Source: Microvirga aerilata
Lineage (GTDB): Bacteria > Pseudomonadota > Alphaproteobacteria > Rhizobiales > Beijerinckiaceae
Direction: 5' to 3'
Assembly: GCF_016743775.1 (NCBI RefSeq)
Contig: NZ_JAEQMY010000017.1
Location: 42,646-106,645 of the forward strand
DNA: 64,000 nt
Of this stretch, positions 46,971-55,633 are shown piece after piece; position 1 is the stretch's first letter, and each line of letters opens with the position of its first letter. Position numbers and translations under genes: made by a program. The notes below the pieces were generated by a model that was not told the DNA's origin, did no database searches, and was given only the letters and a program-made list of their open reading frames with translations.

Positions 46971-48146
46971 ATGAACTCCCTCAACGTCGGCATCATCGGA
47001 TGTGGCAACATCTCGGGCATCTATCTTCAGAACATCCCGGCCTATCACGGGCTCAACCTCCGGGCCTGCGCGGATATGAGGCCGGAGGTGGCGCAGGCTC
47101 AGGCCAGCCGCCACGGAATAGAGGCAATGTCGGTTGACCAATTGCTGGCTTCCGACGAAATCGACCTCGTGGTCAACCTCACCATCCCGAGCGCCCATTT
47201 CGGCGTGTCGTTCGCAGCACTCAGCGCGGGCAAGCACGTGTTCTCGGAAAAGCCCCTCGCGGTCGATTTCGAGCAGGGCCGCAGGCTCGTGGACGAGGCG
47301 GAGGCGCGCGGCCTTCACCTGGGTTCCGCGCCCGACACATTCCTAGGCGGTGGCGGCCGCCTGGCGCGCAAGCTCGTCGATGACGGCGCCATCGGTCGCG
47401 TACTCTCGGGAACGGCCTTCCTGATGTCGCACGGCATGGAGCACTGGCATCCGGATCCGGAGTTCTTCTTCAAGCCCGGCGGCGGCCCGATCCTCGATAT
47501 GGCGCCCTATTATCTGAGCACTCTCGTCAATCTCATCGGACCGGTGAAGCGCGTGTTCGCCATGTCGAGCATCGGCTTCCCCGAGCGGATCGTGACGGCC
47601 GAGTCCCCGCGCAAGGGCCAGAGCATCACGGTCGAGACGCCCACCCATGTGACGGCGCTGCTCGAATTCGCCTCCGGAGCCCAGGTGACCTTCTGCATGA
47701 GTTGGGATGTGTGGAAGCACAGCCATCCGGCCATCGAAATCTACGGCTCGGAAGGATCGATGCGGGTGCCCGACCCCAACTTCTTCGGCGGCCAGGTGGA
47801 GGTCACCGAGCGTGGCGGGGACTGGCGGGCGGTGGATTCAGGCGAGATGCCGCTCGGAGCGCCCAACTGGCGCTCGCCGAACTGGGCCGCCGATGTTCCG
47901 GCCAAAGCCAATTACCGCGCCTTGGGTCTGGCGGATCTCTCGAGCGCGGTTCTCAACGGAACGCCGCATCGCTCCAGCGGCCGCCTCGGCCTGCACGTCT
48001 TGGAAGTCATGCACAGCATCCTGGAAGGGGCTGCCACGGGACAGCCGAAGGCGATCACCACCACCCTGGAGCGGCCGGCCATTCTCGAGGACAACGAGGC
48101 AGCCGGCCTCTGGAAGGGTCTACCCGAAGCGGCCTCCGCCGCCTGA
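46971..48146 (+). CDS. Gfo/Idh/MocA-family oxidoreductase, ThuB-like
   Basis: A 391-residue NAD(P)-dependent dehydrogenase with the Rossmann motif [26 protein letters not shown] with the EKP catalytic lysine, and [26 protein letters not shown]. In Sinorhizobium the ThuA-ThuB pair oxidises C3 of trehalose, sucrose and related disaccharides; this gene has the same neighbours (ThuA-like gene 38 bases downstream, ABC importer upstream), so a 3-keto-glycoside pathway is likely. The frame is open further upstream but the ATG at 46971 matches family starts. Confidence 0.92.
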   Translation: MNSLNVGIIGCGNISGIYLQNIPAYHGLNLRACADMRPEVAQAQASRHGIEAMSVDQLLASDEIDLVVNLTIPSAHFGVSFAALSAGKHVFSEKPLAVDFEQGRRLVDEAEARGLHLGSAPDTFLGGGGRLARKLVDDGAIGRVLSGTAFLMSHGMEHWHPDPEFFFKPGGGPILDMAPYYLSTLVNLIGPVKRVFAMSSIGFPERIVTAESPRKGQSITVETPTHVTALLEFASGAQVTFCMSWDVWKHSHPAIEIYGSEGSMRVPDPNFFGGQVEVTERGGDWRAVDSGEMPLGAPNWRSPNWAADVPAKANYRALGLADLSSAVLNGTPHRSSGRLGLHVLEVMHSILEGAATGQPKAITTTLERPAILEDNEAAGLWKGLPEAASAA

Positions 48147-48184
48147 CGTCGACGCGCCGATCCCATCGTTCGAGAGGGCAGAGA

Positions 48185-48829
48185 ATGCGCGAAGCGCTCA
48201 TCGTTTGGGGAGGCTGGAGCGGCCATGAGCCGGAGCAATGCGCTTCGATCATCGCCGGGATGCTGGAGGAGGAGCAGTTCAGGGTTCACCTGGAAAACTC
48301 CACCAGCGCGTTCGCGAGCCCCAGCCTGTCCACGATGAGCCTCATCGTGCCGATCTACACCATGTCGAAGATCGAGAAGGATGAGATCGGCAATCTCTCC
48401 AGCGCAGTGCGTGATGGCGTCGGGCTTGCCGGCTACCACGGCGGCATGGGCGATGCCTTCCGGGAGGCGGTCGAGTATCAGTTCATGTGCGGCGGCCAGT
48501 GGGTGGCGCACCCCGGCAACATCATCGACTATCGCGTGAACGTCACCCGTCCCGACGACCCGATCATGCATGGCATTCAGGACTTCGCGTATCACTCTGA
48601 GCAATACTACATGCATGTGGATCCCTCGAACGAGGTGCTCGCGACGACCACGTTCTCGGGCGAGCACGCCCCATGGATCGAAGGCGTCGTGATGCCGGTG
48701 GTCTGGAAGCGCCGCCATGGCACGGGCCGCGTGTTCTACAGTTCCCTCGGGCATGTGGCGAAGGAGTTCGACGTGCCGCAGATGCGCACCATCTTCCGGC
48801 GTGGGATGCTCTGGGCGGCACGGGACTGA
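48185..48829 (+). CDS. ThuA-like protein
   Basis: A 214-residue ThuA-domain protein (class I glutamine amidotransferase-like fold), beginning [18 protein letters not shown] and containing [13 protein letters not shown] and [11 protein letters not shown]. ThuA proteins occur beside Gfo/Idh dehydrogenases in trehalose and sucrose 3-keto pathways; their exact chemistry may be hydrolysis or isomerisation of the 3-keto product. It is the last gene of the importer operon, preceded by a GAGAGGGCAGAG ribosome-binding region. Confidence 0.92.
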   Translation: MREALIVWGGWSGHEPEQCASIIAGMLEEEQFRVHLENSTSAFASPSLSTMSLIVPIYTMSKIEKDEIGNLSSAVRDGVGLAGYHGGMGDAFREAVEYQFMCGGQWVAHPGNIIDYRVNVTRPDDPIMHGIQDFAYHSEQYYMHVDPSNEVLATTTFSGEHAPWIEGVVMPVVWKRRHGTGRVFYSSLGHVAKEFDVPQMRTIFRRGMLWAARD

Positions 48830-48970
48830 CCGCCGCACGGGACGCTACGGAAGAGCCTTTCCCTAGTCCGATATACCGAGGGAGCCCCTCTTGGGTATAC
48901 CTCTATCGCGCAAACCATGGCGGCGGCCGCGATGCTAAGATTTTGCTCCTTCGGTCAGATGGAGGCGGCA

Positions 48971-49213
48971 ATGCACATGGATCGTTTCGTCGTGTTCCAG
49001 TTCCAGAACGAATGGCTGGTAACTTACGGCGATCGCACGCAAATTTCTTTCGCGTCCCGGGAGGAAGCGGAAAAATCAGCGTTCAATGCGGCAGACGCCT
49101 TGGCATCCAACGGTCGCGCCGTATCCGTTCTGATCATGCCGGAAGGCCCGGCCGAGAGGTCCGATCACTTCGCCGTCCTCGACGGTCATGTTCCCCGCAC
49201 CCAGCGCAATTGA
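48971..49213 (+). CDS. Small conserved-type protein, DUF2188-like
   Basis: An 80-residue protein, MHMDRFVVFQFQNEWLVTYG followed by RTQISFASREEAEKSAFNAADALA, a beta-beta-beta-alpha pattern of the small DUF2188-like group. No function is known for the group. GGAGG lies 5 bases before the ATG at 48971. It is a single gene ending 58 bases before the tRNA-Gln gene on the opposite strand. Confidence 0.7.
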   Translation: MHMDRFVVFQFQNEWLVTYGDRTQISFASREEAEKSAFNAADALASNGRAVSVLIMPEGPAERSDHFAVLDGHVPRTQRN

Positions 49214-49271
49214 GAGCAGGAGAAGCATCTGGAGTCGCTGCGGCGATGAGTATCGGTTCAACTTGGGAGAT

Positions 49272-49346
<75 letters not shown>

Positions 49347-49494
49347 ATCGGTGTGGCGTGTACATAATCGCCAAGAGCGCGGCTGGCAACTCCGTTTTGC
49401 GTGAGGCGAGATATCTGCAGGCAGGCTCAATTCTCCCCTTGCGGCCCTCCCCCCTCGCCGCTATAAGTCCGGCCTCCCGAGAATTTCTCGGTGT

Positions 49495-49571
49495 CGGAGT
49501 GTAGCGCAGTCTGGTAGCGCACCACGTTCGGGACGTGGGGGTCGCAGGTTCAAATCCTGCCACTCCGACCA
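49495..49571 (+). tRNA. tRNA-Pro (anticodon CGG)
   Basis: The acceptor stem CGGAGTG pairs with CACTCCG. The D arm is TAGCGCAGTCTGGTAGCGCA, the anticodon arm CCACG-TTCGGGA-CGTGG carries CGG, and the T loop is GGTTCAAATCC. An encoded CCA ends the gene at 49571. It points away from the tRNA-Gln gene 148 bases upstream. Confidence 0.97.
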
Positions 49572-49680
49572 TTCTCTCTTCAAAATGAAACTGAGATCTG
49601 GTCGGGCTCGCATATGCGACGGGCAGGACGCCGCCTGAGCCGCATGGCAGCCCGGTTGCTCCTGCCCTTCCGCCTTGTCG

Positions 49681-50004
49681 TCAATGGGTCGAGAAGCGAC
49701 CGTCTTCCTGGTAGGTCTCGTAGTGCAAGGTCTGGGCCGGGATGGCCTCCAGCTGGCGCGGAGCCTTGGGCCAATCCTGCATGGGCTCCGTGGCCTGCGG
49801 CATGTAGCGGGGGCGGAAGCGCAGATCCACGAGGCTTCGCAGTTCCGGAGCTGCGAGATCCAGCACATTGGCGTCGCGCCAGCGGCGGTGCAGCTTGGTC
49901 TTGCCCGTCATGCGGCCCCAGAAGCCTTGCACCTCCTCCTCGACCTGCAGAACAATGCGGCCTGTAAAGGTTTTCCGAAGATTAAAACGTCCTGTCAGAG
50001 CCAT
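49681..50004 (-). CDS. Small conserved-type hypothetical protein
   Basis: A 107-residue basic protein, MALTGRFNLRKTFTGRIVLQVEEEVQGF..., without membrane span or signal peptide. I do not recognise a domain. The gene call rests on GAGGAG placed 7 bases before the ATG and on codon use like that of nearby genes. It lies between tRNA-Pro and a small stretch with a micro-ORF. Confidence 0.75.
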   Translation of the reverse strand: MALTGRFNLRKTFTGRIVLQVEEEVQGFWGRMTGKTKLHRRWRDANVLDLAAPELRSLVDLRFRPRYMPQATEPMQDWPKAPRQLEAIPAQTLHYETYQEDGRFSTH

Positions 50005-50342
50005 TCGACTCTCCTCAACTCTACGATTTCTTCAAAGTCGAGCATCGAAGCTGCAGCCGCTCAGCTTTCAGGCTTTATAAAACCTTGGCCTCGACGCTCG
50101 CCTGAACCCATTTCTGTTCACCAATGCCTATGCGGACCATAGGGTTCCGGCTTCCCTGTGCGTCCAATCACATCACGATTGCGCGGGGATCCGGCTCAGA
50201 ACCCACGGTTCCTTAAGGTACTTAAACACCCAAAGGGATCGGGAGGCCAGCCAAAAGGGTATCGATAAAGGAGGAGGAGATAAGCGGTTTGCCGCTTGAA
50301 ACGGGAACCTGCCAAAGACCGACAGGCCAGTGCGGGAGCCTA
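50005..50342. other. Intergenic region
   Basis: About 340 bases without a gene I can support. It includes a purine-rich run, AAAGGAGGAGGAGA near 50269, which looks like a ribosome-binding site on the plus strand, but the only following frame starts with TTG and runs antisense to the micro-ORF at 50343-50417. Confidence 0.35.
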
Positions 50343-50417
50343 TCAGGCGCGGCGCGGCTTGGATGTGAGGTTGATCGTCACGAGTTGGCCAGTGCGGGGA
50401 TCGAGGATCGTCATCAT
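50343..50417 (-). CDS. Micro-ORF, 24-residue protein
   Basis: The peptide MMTILDPRTGQLVTINLTSK and then PRRA is encoded behind a perfect AGGAGG about 6 bases upstream of the first ATG. The regular strand-turn-strand pattern (TILDPRTGQLVTI) looks like a real small protein rather than chance. No function is known, and the short length makes the call uncertain. Confidence 0.5.
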   Translation of the reverse strand: MMTILDPRTGQLVTINLTSKPRRA

Positions 50418-50618
50418 GAAAGCCTCCTGCGTGTTGGCGAAGGAGAAACGCCTGATCATGGCGAAGGATCAAACCGTGTTTGGAACGTGGTAAGCAATTC
50501 GTTACTGAGAACCGTGCTTTAGCCTATGGGAAGCCTTAAGCCGAGCTTGTATCTGGGCAAGCGGCTTCGGCGGTGCAACATGCCGAGCGCCGAGCTTTTG
50601 ACCTGGAGAGACAGCTTT

Positions 50619-51026
50619 ATGAATACCACTCACCTTGAGACCGTTTGGGCGCCGCGCCTGCTCAGCATCCTGCGCATTGTCGCGGCCATCATTTTCATGG
50701 CGCACGGCACGCAGAAGCTGCTCGGCTTTCCGATCTCCCCCAACCCCGCGCCGGCGGCCTTCAGCCTTCCCTGGATTGCAGGCGTTCTGGAACTCGTCGG
50801 CGGAGCGCTTCTGATCCCCGGCCTGTTCGTTCGCCCGGTGGCGTTTATTCTCTCCGGCCTCATGGCAGCGGCCTATTGGATCGCCCACGCCCCCCGCAGC
50901 CCCTATCCCGTCCTGAACGGCGGCGACGCGGCAATCCTGTACTGCTTCGTGTTCCTGTTCATCGCGGCAGCCGGCGGTGGTGTGTGGAGCTTGGATCGCA
51001 TTCTGCGCAGCGGTCGTGCCGCATAG
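50619..51026 (+). CDS. DoxX-family membrane protein
   Basis: A 135-residue protein with four hydrophobic spans. LRIVAAIIFMAHGTQKLLGFP is the family start, and GVLELVGGALLIPGLFVRPVAF is the second span region. DoxX proteins are linked to redox and thiol homeostasis in the inner membrane, without a settled function. The frame extends 31 codons further upstream, but GGAGAG lies 8 bases before the ATG at 50619, giving the typical length. Confidence 0.88.
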   Translation: MNTTHLETVWAPRLLSILRIVAAIIFMAHGTQKLLGFPISPNPAPAAFSLPWIAGVLELVGGALLIPGLFVRPVAFILSGLMAAAYWIAHAPRSPYPVLNGGDAAILYCFVFLFIAAAGGGVWSLDRILRSGRAA

Positions 51027-51089
51027 GCGGTTGACCGAACCGACCCACCGAGCGGGCGAGAGGCGAATGCACGCCTTTCGCCCCTTTTG

Positions 51090-51788
51090 TTATGGCCGAT
51101 CAGGATCGGTGCCGGTGGACCGCCGCAGGCGCTCATCCTCCATTTCCACGCGAAGCGGATTGCCGTCGTCTTCGCCCTCGTCAAAGGGGATCGGCATCAG
51201 ATCCGTGGTCAGCCCCGTGGTGGTCGAGGCGGCGGCGCCGATGGGCGGAGCGGAACCGGAGGAGCGCTGATCGGTGCCGCGCGCTCCCAAATCGATCTCG
51301 CCCTCATCGTCAAGAATGCTCACGACCCGGTCCATCTGGGCCTCGTCGACCTTCACGGTCACGAGCGCCCCACCCCGACGGATGCCGTCGGCATAATCCT
51401 GGGCGTCGCTGTCGCTGAGACCCGCATCCATCAGGGCTCCCGTGAGGCCGCCCACAGCAGCGCCGGCACCTGCCCCGACCAGGGTCGAAACGAGCCACCC
51501 GGCAGCCACCACAGGCCCGAAGCCTGGAACCGCAACTGTACCGAGCCCAGCCAAGAGACCTGCTCCGGCGCCCGCAACCGTGCCTGCGGCGGCCGTCGCC
51601 GCGGCAAATTCAGGCGTGTCCTCGTTCCGCTCGAACGAATGCGCCGCATGATGCGAATAGGCATCGTTGAAATTGTTGGAGATCAGGCTGATCCTGAAAT
51701 CCGGGATCTGGGCCGCCTCCAGCCGCTGAACGGCCCGGGCAGCTTCGTCGTAGGTGTCGAAAAAAGCCGTAACCCTGCGCTCAGGCAT
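51090..51788 (-). CDS. General stress protein-like, glycine-rich
   Basis: A 232-residue protein. Residues 1-45 are a ferredoxin-like beta-alpha-beta unit (RRVTAFFDTYDEAARAVQRLEAAQI) as in YflT-type stress proteins. Residues about 55-130 are a long alanine- and glycine-rich segment with two hydrophobic stretches, and the end is acidic (FDEGEDDGNPL). The function is unknown; osmotic or oxidative stress roles are inferred from relatives. The frame starts seven codons earlier, but GGGAGG precedes the ATG at 51788. Confidence 0.8.
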   Translation of the reverse strand: MPERRVTAFFDTYDEAARAVQRLEAAQIPDFRISLISNNFNDAYSHHAAHSFERNEDTPEFAAATAAAGTVAGAGAGLLAGLGTVAVPGFGPVVAAGWLVSTLVGAGAGAAVGGLTGALMDAGLSDSDAQDYADGIRRGGALVTVKVDEAQMDRVVSILDDEGEIDLGARGTDQRSSGSAPPIGAAASTTTGLTTDLMPIPFDEGEDDGNPLRVEMEDERLRRSTGTDPDRP

Positions 51789-51965
51789 GGGAGCCCTCCC
51801 TGCTTTCAATCTGCTGCTGGGCTAATGAGCAGTCTGCCGAGCGGTTCCTACCCTTGCGACGGGCAGTCCTGAAACTGCGCGTCATTGCCGCCTTCCAGCT
51901 CTCCCCGTATTTTGGTAACTTCATCCAAAAGGTGCCCGGAAAGGGCAATTTGGGGGCTACTCGTC

Positions 51966-52256
51966 ATGCGACATATTCATCTTGATGATGGTTTGCGGCT
52001 GCGTTTTCCCGGCCGCAGCGAAGACTTCGACCAAGGGGTCGAGATCGGCATGGTCGCCGTTCTCATGGACCAGGAAATCACCGAGTTCTCGCGTTGGATC
52101 TCGCGGACCAATCTCAGCCAGATCGAAGCCATCGCCAAGCAGATGGGCTACCGCGTCGAGCACGGCGGCGGCAACGAGGATTGGGTTGACGTGACCTTCC
52201 TCCACGGCGCGGCCAAATCCAAGCCCAAGCTCAGGCTGGTGCACTCGGCAGGCTGA
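51966..52256 (+). CDS. Small hypothetical protein
   Basis: A 96-residue protein, MRHIHLDDGLRLRFPGRSEDF..., with alternating strands and one helix (NLSQIEAIAKQMGY). I do not recognise the family. The frame is open 27 codons further upstream; the ATG at 51966 was chosen because the G-rich TTGGGGG stretch upstream could serve as ribosome-binding site and the codons after it match local usage. It converges on bioY, with a hairpin between them. Confidence 0.68.
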   Translation: MRHIHLDDGLRLRFPGRSEDFDQGVEIGMVAVLMDQEITEFSRWISRTNLSQIEAIAKQMGYRVEHGGGNEDWVDVTFLHGAAKSKPKLRLVHSAG

Positions 52257-52298
52257 GCGCCGCCAGCACGATCTTCAGCCCATCCCGTCGAAAACGAA

Positions 52299-52320
52299 GA
52301 AGCCGCCCGAAGGCGGCTTC
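52299..52320. terminator. Bidirectional terminator hairpin
   Basis: GAAGCCGCC-CGAA-GGCGGCTTC is a perfect 9-bp stem with a tetraloop, placed between two convergent genes. A-rich sequence lies on one side and CCCGTTTGT on the other, so it can end transcription from both. Confidence 0.8.
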
Positions 52321-52344
52321 CCGTTTGTCGTGCGCGAGCCGAGC

Positions 52345-52956
52345 TTAGCGGGTCGTCTCGCCGCGCCGGGTCACCGACCAGGCCGCCTGCATCAGGGCGA
52401 CGGCCAGAGCGGTCTTAAGGATCGTCGCAGCCACGAACGGGGCAGCGCCCACGGTCCAGGCCTTCGCGAGAGGCATGACCAGGGACAGCTGAGTCAGGCC
52501 GAAGGCGAAGATCAGCGCATGGCCGATGCTCATCATGGCGATGACCCGCAGGAGCGAACGGTCCCAGCCGCGCTCGGCCATGAAACCCATCACGAGGGCA
52601 GCCGCCACGAAGCCGAACAGGAAGCCGCCGGTGGGGCCCATCAGGTAGCCGAGGCCCGCCGTCGGGCCCGCGAACACGGGCATGCCCATGGCGCCTTCAG
52701 CCACATAGAGAGCCACGGTCGCTCCGCCCAGACGCCAGCCATAGGACGCGCCGATCATGAGCACGACCAGGGTCTGCAGAGTCATCGGAACGAAAGGCAG
52801 CGGCACCTGGACCTTGGCCGAAACGGTCAGAAGTCCCGTGCCGACCACCATCAGGACGAGGGCGCGCAGGGCGGCGAAGCGGGCATCGTCCCGGGACGGC
52901 CAGAGCAGGCCGACGAGGGTCGACGGGGAGGACAGCGAAGGGGCGCCGGTCGACAT
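52345..52956 (-). CDS. bioY: Biotin transporter, substrate-binding S component
   Basis: A 203-residue inner-membrane protein with six spans. The BioY signatures VQVPLPFVPMTLQTLVVLMIGASYGWRLGG and GPTAGLGYLMGPTGGFLFGF are intact. It binds biotin and moves it into the cell, usually with the ECF ATPase/T components (BioM, BioN), though BioY alone can transport at low rate. No bioM or bioN gene is adjacent. No clear regulator site was found upstream. Confidence 0.94.
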   Translation of the reverse strand: MSTGAPSLSSPSTLVGLLWPSRDDARFAALRALVLMVVGTGLLTVSAKVQVPLPFVPMTLQTLVVLMIGASYGWRLGGATVALYVAEGAMGMPVFAGPTAGLGYLMGPTGGFLFGFVAAALVMGFMAERGWDRSLLRVIAMMSIGHALIFAFGLTQLSLVMPLAKAWTVGAAPFVAATILKTALAVALMQAAWSVTRRGETTR

Positions 52957-53179
52957 AAATCAGATCTCCAGATCATTCCGCCCTGTGCGAGGCGGCTCAC
53001 CAAGCCTTATAGGGGTGTCGCGTCCGGGTCTCAAGCGGCCAGGCGGAGCATTTCCGGCGGCTGTGGACACCCTTTAGTTCAATCGCACGGTGCTGGATAA
53101 AAAGTCTTGCGGGCGGGTTGAGGTCGGGTAGGAAGCTGCTCCGGCGCTGATGCCGCCCATTGACCGCGAGGATCCCTGA

Positions 53180-54091
53180 ATGGCCGACGACCTCACCTTC
53201 GACGTCCGCCCTCCGGCTCAGTCGGGCGAGTGCATGCGGGTGAGCCCCATGGTCCGCCGCATCGTCGCCAATAATCCGGGCCCCATCACCTTTACGGGCA
53301 CCTGCAGCTACATCGTGGGCTCAGGCCAGGTCGCCATCATCGACCCGGGGCCCGAAGCGCCCGACCATATCGCGGCGCTCCTGGACGCGGTGAAGGGGGA
53401 GACGGTGACCCACATTCTCGTGACCCACACCCACAAGGACCATTCGCCGGCTGCCCGCGCCATCCAGGCCGCGACCGGAGCCAGAATCGTCGGCTGCGCC
53501 CCTCACCGCAGCGCCCGCCCGCTGCTCTCGGGCGAGATCAACTCCCTGGAGGCCAGCTCCGACAAGGACTATGCGCCCGACCAGGAGCTCGGCGAGGGCG
53601 ATGCCGCCGAGGGTCCGGGCTGGACGCTTCAGGCCCTCGCCACCCCCGGCCACATGGCCAACCACCTCGCCTTTTCGCTGCCGGAGGAGAAGGCGCTGTT
53701 TTCCGGCGATCACGTGATGGCCTGGTCCACAACGGTTGTCGCGCCGCCCGATGGCTCGATGAGCGCGTTCATGGCCTCCCTCGACAAGCTGAAGGGTCGC
53801 GAGGAGACCCTCTATTGGCCGGGCCACGGCGGCCCGGTGCAGGAGCCCCAGCGTTTCGTGCGGGCGCTGGTTCACCATCGGCGCCAGCGGGAAGCCTCGA
53901 TTCTCAACCGGCTCAGGGCAGGCGATCGGACAATTCCGGAGATCGTGTCGGCGATCTACCAGGGGCTCAACCCGGCCCTGGTGGGTGCCGCGGGCCTGTC
54001 GGTCTTCGCCCATCTGGAGGATCTGGTCGCGCGAGGACAGGCGGCTACCGAAGGAATGCCGGCCCTGGACAGCGAGTACCGTCCGGCCTGA
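53180..54091 (+). CDS. Metallo-beta-lactamase-fold hydrolase, LACTB2-like
   Basis: A 303-residue MBL-fold enzyme with the metal-binding HTHKDH at 83-88, then TPGHMANHL and FSGDHVM for the other ligands, and a C-terminal winged-helix-like extension (ASILNRLRAGDRTIPEIVSAIYQGL) typical of LACTB2-like hydrolases. The substrate is unknown; members include nucleases and thioesterases. GAGGA precedes the ATG at 7 bases. It converges with the DUF1499 gene, 8 bases apart. Confidence 0.88.
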   Translation: MADDLTFDVRPPAQSGECMRVSPMVRRIVANNPGPITFTGTCSYIVGSGQVAIIDPGPEAPDHIAALLDAVKGETVTHILVTHTHKDHSPAARAIQAATGARIVGCAPHRSARPLLSGEINSLEASSDKDYAPDQELGEGDAAEGPGWTLQALATPGHMANHLAFSLPEEKALFSGDHVMAWSTTVVAPPDGSMSAFMASLDKLKGREETLYWPGHGGPVQEPQRFVRALVHHRRQREASILNRLRAGDRTIPEIVSAIYQGLNPALVGAAGLSVFAHLEDLVARGQAATEGMPALDSEYRPA

Positions 54092-54099
54092 TCCGGGGA

Positions 54100-54879
54100 T
54101 CAGCGCACCGCGATCGCCAAGTTCGAGGCCTCTTCGAGAAAATCGCGGATCTGCTCCGCATTGGCCCCCAGATCATGGCTGCCGAAGCGGGAGGCCGAGC
54201 GGATGTCGATCCGTGTGCCGTCAACCCGCGGACGGACCCGGATGGTGATGTCGTAAGGCATCTTGAGAACGAGCGAACGGTCGACGGCTTCGAGCCGCCC
54301 CAAACCGACGCGCCCGCCGGGCGGCACGGCCTCGACGATCTGCCAGCCCAGGTTCTCGGCCGCCTTGCGCACGAGGGCGAACGCCTCTTCCGGTCCGATA
54401 TCCAGCGTCAGCGGCGCGATCTGCACATAAGCCTCCCGCTGCATTTCGCGCGTCTCGGGAGGAACATCCGGCGGGATGCGGCCGTCGCGAGCCTGGAGTG
54501 CAGCCCGGGAGCGGGAGAACAGGGGTGGGTTTTCCGTGTCGGTGCTGACGTCGCTGATTGCCGGCAGTGTCGCGGCCTTCAGCCCCATGAAAGCCGGATA
54601 GGCCAGCACGAGCGCTGCGATGATCAGGCCCTTGATCGCGCTTCCCAGGCCTTGTCGCCCCTCCTGCCAAATGCGCACGAACCCGATGAGGGACAATCCC
54701 ACGGCGAGAAGGGCGATTGCGACCCCTGCCCCGAGGGCGGTGAAGCCCGACTGGTAGTCGATCCGGTTGAACCGGATCATCAGCACGACCAGAATGGTCA
54801 CGGCAAGCGCGAACCATGCGAGCCTGGGGGACCACTTCGCCGGTCGGGAAAACGGTTCTTCGATGATGAGACGGCGCAT
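54100..54879 (-). CDS. DUF1499 membrane protein
   Basis: A 259-residue protein. The N-terminal third has three hydrophobic spans (for example WFALAVTILVVLMI and VAIALLAVGLSLIGFV). The C-terminal soluble domain (about 115-255) matches DUF1499, with VSTDTENPP, WQIVEAVPPGGRVG, DITIRVRPRVDGTRIDIRSASRFG. The function of DUF1499 is unknown. It is transcribed alone, separated by about 260 bases from the divergent marR gene. Confidence 0.88.
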   Translation of the reverse strand: MRRLIIEEPFSRPAKWSPRLAWFALAVTILVVLMIRFNRIDYQSGFTALGAGVAIALLAVGLSLIGFVRIWQEGRQGLGSAIKGLIIAALVLAYPAFMGLKAATLPAISDVSTDTENPPLFSRSRAALQARDGRIPPDVPPETREMQREAYVQIAPLTLDIGPEEAFALVRKAAENLGWQIVEAVPPGGRVGLGRLEAVDRSLVLKMPYDITIRVRPRVDGTRIDIRSASRFGSHDLGANAEQIRDFLEEASNLAIAVR

Positions 54880-55141
54880 CAGGTCGTCTTACAAATCTCT
54901 TTGAGCGCGCGCCACTCCTCTTGGCCAAGAAGAAGCTCGCCTTGTGGGAACGGCACCTGTTTTTCCAAAGCTTTCCGCTGTTGATCCGGAGCCGGGCGGG
55001 TGGACGGAAAAGTTCAAGCTTTGCTTTTCGTTCCCTCCCGCACCCGAGAAAGTTGAGGGTAGCCCTTTCCCTTCTCCGCCCCTGGGGTGACGGACAGAAC
55101 CGTTTGCCTTTAAACTGTCGGCCTCACAGGAGCCCTAGCCT

Positions 55142-55627
55142 TTGACGTCCTCCCCTGCCCCCGCCCAGATCGAAGCGACCGATCCTCTGCGGATCTGGTT
55201 CCGCTTCATTCGCCTGAATCGTCGGGCCGGGAACGCGATTGCGGCCGAGCTGAAGGCACTGGGCCTTTCGATTCCTCAGTTCGATCTGCTCTCCACCCTC
55301 ACGGAACGCGAGGGGATGAGCCAGCAGGAACTGGCCGAGCGGCTCTACGTGACCAAGGGCAACGTGTCGGGCCTGCTCGACCGGATGGTCGAGGCAGGGC
55401 TCGTGGAGCGACGCTCGATTCCAGGCGACCGGCGCTCCAACGCGCTCTACCTGACGCCCAAGGGGCGCGACCTGGCGAACCAGGGCATCGCCGCGCAGCG
55501 CTCCTACGTGATGCGGACCCTCGGGACGCTGTCTGCCCAGGACCTGGCCGATCTGGAGCGGATCGTGCTCGCATGGCGGGAACGGGCGCGGGCCGAGGAG
55601 GATGCCGCGTCCGCCAAATCGCGGTAG
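55142..55627 (+). CDS. MarR-family transcriptional regulator
   Basis: A 161-residue winged-helix regulator: LDLLSTLTEREGMSQQELAERLYV, then TKGNVSGLLDRMVEAGLVERR and the wing GDRRSNALYLTPKGRDL. MarR proteins usually repress a nearby gene until an aromatic or oxidant ligand binds. The start is a TTG supported by AGGAG 9 bases upstream. The patatin-like gene follows 6 bases after the stop, so it is the natural candidate target or partner. Confidence 0.92.
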   Translation: MTSSPAPAQIEATDPLRIWFRFIRLNRRAGNAIAAELKALGLSIPQFDLLSTLTEREGMSQQELAERLYVTKGNVSGLLDRMVEAGLVERRSIPGDRRSNALYLTPKGRDLANQGIAAQRSYVMRTLGTLSAQDLADLERIVLAWRERARAEEDAASAKSR

Positions 55628-55633
55628 GCGCCG

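Noticed and set aside
50289..50522. 77-codon plus-strand frame behind a GGAGGAGG run
   Set aside because: Needs a TTG start, runs antisense to the better supported micro-ORF, and has a composition typical of chance frames.
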